This document shows positions 62,340 to 64,000 of a DNA stretch of 64,000 nucleotides, piece after piece (the stretch's first letter is position 1; each line of letters begins with the position of its first letter). The stretch is from Jezberella montanilacus. Its GTDB lineage: Bacteria; Pseudomonadota; Gammaproteobacteria; Burkholderiales; Burkholderiaceae_B. The stretch is from assembly GCF_003003055.1 (NCBI RefSeq), contig NZ_PVTV01000011.1, forward strand, positions 62,001-126,000, read 5' to 3'. Position numbers and translations under genes: made by a program. The notes beneath the pieces are model-generated. The model worked only from the letters and a program-made list of their open reading frames with translations, was not told the DNA's origin and did not search any database.

Positions 62340-64000
62340 CTTTGGCAGCGGCGGGTAACATTTCAACTTTATAAGTTTGGCGTAAAACAGCAAGCGCTGC
62401 ACGTTCTTCAGCCCCACCAAGCGCCTGAGCCAACTCTTGCCGAAGCTGAGCCAATTGACCAGGCTCGGCCTGGGGTGCCGCCTCAACTTTGCTGAGTTCA
62501 ATCACATCGTAGCCAGTGGCGGCAGGCATAGAAACAAACTGAGGCAAGACTTTTGCGTCAAGGACCATAACTCTGTCTACTTGCTCTTTGGTTAACGAGC
62601 CGCGGTTCTGACGTGAAATAGTCAGAGGCGCATCGAAACCTTTTAGCTTGCTCGCAGCCTGACCGGACTTTAATTCTTCTACACGCTTATCAGCAGCGAG
62701 TTTAGCCAGTTCAAGGGCTTTCTCGACTGTCAATTTGCTATTAATTACTTCGGATACGTCTTTTAAGGGCGGTACGTGAGTCCCATTGACTTTGGATACA
62801 CGCAACGCCAACATTGTGTCTGGGGATAATGTGATCACACCTGAATTCAAACGGCTTTTAAAGACATCTGCTGAAAACGCAGTTTGAGCAACTTTGGGGT
62901 TGTTCAGAACCACCGCTTCGGGAGATGACTCCTCAAGTTTGCTACCGCCTTGGTTAACAGGCAGAAGTCCCGTTCTCGACAAGCCTTGTGCAGTCAAAAC
63001 AGGTAAGCCTAACGCGTCGGCGACAGGCTTGAGGCTGTCACGCTGATCGTAGATCAGCTTGGTCATTTTGTCAGACATTGTGGCAAAACGATCAGATGAA
63101 ATTTGTTTGCGAATCTCCGTGACGATATCGGCTTTGACTTCACCTAGGGGCTTGACGGTAATCGGCTGGATATCTGCGACATGAATGACGTGATAACCGA
63201 AGGGGCTCTCGACTGGTCCCGAAATCGTCCCTTTATCAACTGCGAAAATTTCGGACTCTACTTGAGGCACGAGCATGCCCTTCGTGATCCAACCTAAATC
63301 ACCACCTGAGTCTTTTGAACCCGTATCTTGCGAAAACTTTTTCGCGAGATCACTAAAACCTGGCGGATGTGCATTTGCCTGTTTTGTCAGGTCAGTCGCA
63401 AGTTCTTGCGCTTTCTTTTTAAGTTCAGGGGTTGCGTCTGGCGCGACTTCAATCAGAATATGACTTACCCGACGACGTTCAGGCTGACTATAACGAGCCT
63501 GATTTTGTTTATAGAAAGCGTCGATGTCAGCATCTGATACGGTGATATCTTTCGACGCAGCGCTTTCGTTAACTAGCAAATACTCAATGTCGACACTTTC
63601 AGGGATCTGCAAGCTAGCTTGGTTCGATTCGTACCACGCATTAATCTGTTCAGGCGTGACAATGACCGATTTCTTGTAACCATCGGCATTAAAGGACTGA
63701 ACTGCGACCACACGCTTCTCACCTAGCAGTGCGGCAAATTTTTGTACGACTGCGTCAGGCACTAACACACTACTGGATACTGGACTCAAAACCTGTGCAA
63801 GCGCGAGATCTCGTCTTAAGCTGTTTTCAAAGCCCGTGGCAGTCATGCCTTGCGATGCCAGAATTTGGTGGTATCTCTCAGGTGAAAACTGCCCGTCTTG
63901 CTGAACCGCTGGAATAGATGCAATGGTGCGACGCAGTGTCTCATCAGAGACCGTGAAACGTCCTTTCTCAGCGGCAAGCGCCACCGTTTTTTGATCAATT
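62308..64000 (-). CDS. ppiD: Periplasmic folding chaperone PpiD, 5' end cut by window edge
   Basis: PpiD is an inner-membrane-anchored SurA-like chaperone. The frame is open to the right edge, so the N-terminal anchor and part of the SurA-like domain lie outside; about 560 residues are visible. Features seen are the helical N-terminal domain (FSPERYHQILASQGMTATGFENSLRRDLALAQVL), a parvulin domain with RRVSHILIEVAPDATPE and SPFGYHVIHVADIQP near the middle, and a helical C-terminal domain ending GELDEQK. The stop lies within the convergent tesA gene. The partial length fits a family of about 640 residues. Confidence 0.92.
   Translation of the reverse strand, partial: IDQKTVALAAEKGRFTVSDETLRRTIASIPAVQQDGQFSPERYHQILASQGMTATGFENSLRRDLALAQVLSPVSSSVLVPDAVVQKFAALLGEKRVVAVQSFNADGYKKSVIVTPEQINAWYESNQASLQIPESVDIEYLLVNESAASKDITVSDADIDAFYKQNQARYSQPERRRVSHILIEVAPDATPELKKKAQELATDLTKQANAHPPGFSDLAKKFSQDTGSKDSGGDLGWITKGMLVPQVESEIFAVDKGTISGPVESPFGYHVIHVADIQPITVKPLGEVKADIVTEIRKQISSDRFATMSDKMTKLIYDQRDSLKPVADALGLPVLTAQGLSRTGLLPVNQGGSKLEESSPEAVVLNNPKVAQTAFSADVFKSRLNSGVITLSPDTMLALRVSKVNGTHVPPLKDVSEVINSKLTVEKALELAKLAADKRVEELKSGQAASKLKGFDAPLTISRQNRGSLTKEQVDRVMVLDAKVLPQFVSMPAATGYDVIELSKVEAAPQAEPGQLAQLRQELAQALGGAEERAALAVLRQTYKVEMLPAAAKVISGELDEQK

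Noticed and set aside
1-64000. tRNA, rRNA, CRISPR array, insertion sequence or prophage
   Set aside because: I scanned the gaps, which are all short, and saw no cloverleaf-like sequence, spaced direct repeats, transposase or phage genes. A covariance-model search would be needed to exclude small RNAs.

Overview
This window reads as a contiguous stretch of betaproteobacterial chromosome (Burkholderiales, most like the Alcaligenaceae/Bordetella side). The support is gene order and family content: rpsB-tsf-pyrH-frr-uppS divergent from map-glnD, the block folC-dedD-cvpA-purF, yicC/gmk/rpoZ/spoT, a Bug/TctC-type receptor, and an imuA-imuB-dnaE2 cassette. Family assignments come from reading the translations, not from a search. 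I see no rRNA, tRNA, insertion sequence, prophage or CRISPR array. Coding density is very high: no gene-free stretch exceeds 300 bases, and the longest gaps are about 200 bases (3851-4049 and 32855-33048).

Layout. 1-4 kb: translation and nucleotide genes on the minus strand (uppS cut by the window edge, frr, pyrH, tsf, rpsB). 4-8 kb: map, glnD and dsbB on plus. 8-12 kb: purF, cvpA, dedD and folC on minus. 12.3-14.6 kb: a compact cupin / Bug receptor / NRDE-protein operon. 14.6-16 kb: an arsenic operon arsR-aqpS-arsC with no efflux pump. 16-21.4 kb: an SOS mutasome, imuA-imuB-dnaE2, under a near-perfect LexA box. 21.5-28.8 kb: yqeY, a hotdog thioesterase with a tartrate/malate-type dehydrogenase, proC, ubiA, oxyR, recG, ridA. 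28.9-34.9 kb: nitrogen control (glnA-ntrB-ntrC with a sigma-54 promoter and a candidate NtrC site) preceded by rdgB-hemW. 34.9-38.5 kb: a LysR regulator divergent from an acyl-CoA dehydrogenase and an MmgE/PrpD protein.

38.6-47.7 kb is the most unusual part: a ten-gene minus-strand operon with many overlapping start and stop codons. It encodes two tandem Tat-exported molybdenum hydroxylases (IorA/IorB type), then SoxX, SoxY, SoxZ, SoxA, a monoheme cytochrome c and an FccB/SoxF-type sulfide dehydrogenase flavoprotein. SoxB and SoxCD are absent from the window, and the SoxY carrier ends in ACTEV instead of the usual GGCGG arm. This suggests a periplasmic redox/sulfur system that differs from classical thiosulfate oxidation.

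47.8-64 kb: a curcumin-reductase-like oxidoreductase; a type XI secretion pair (a TbpB-barrel lipoprotein with a Slam translocon) with no TonB receptor beside it; rph, ggt and yicC; an SDR and a sulfurtransferase on the opposite strand; gmk, rpoZ and spoT; a TRAP-type receptor and an ABC ATPase, both without visible permeases; tesA; and ppiD cut by the right edge. Several regulatory structures can be read directly: a terminator-like hairpin between rpsB and tsf, a strong hairpin at the ntrB start, a 15-bp terminator between ridA and ntrC, and start codons of tesA and the ABC ATPase that overlap head to head.
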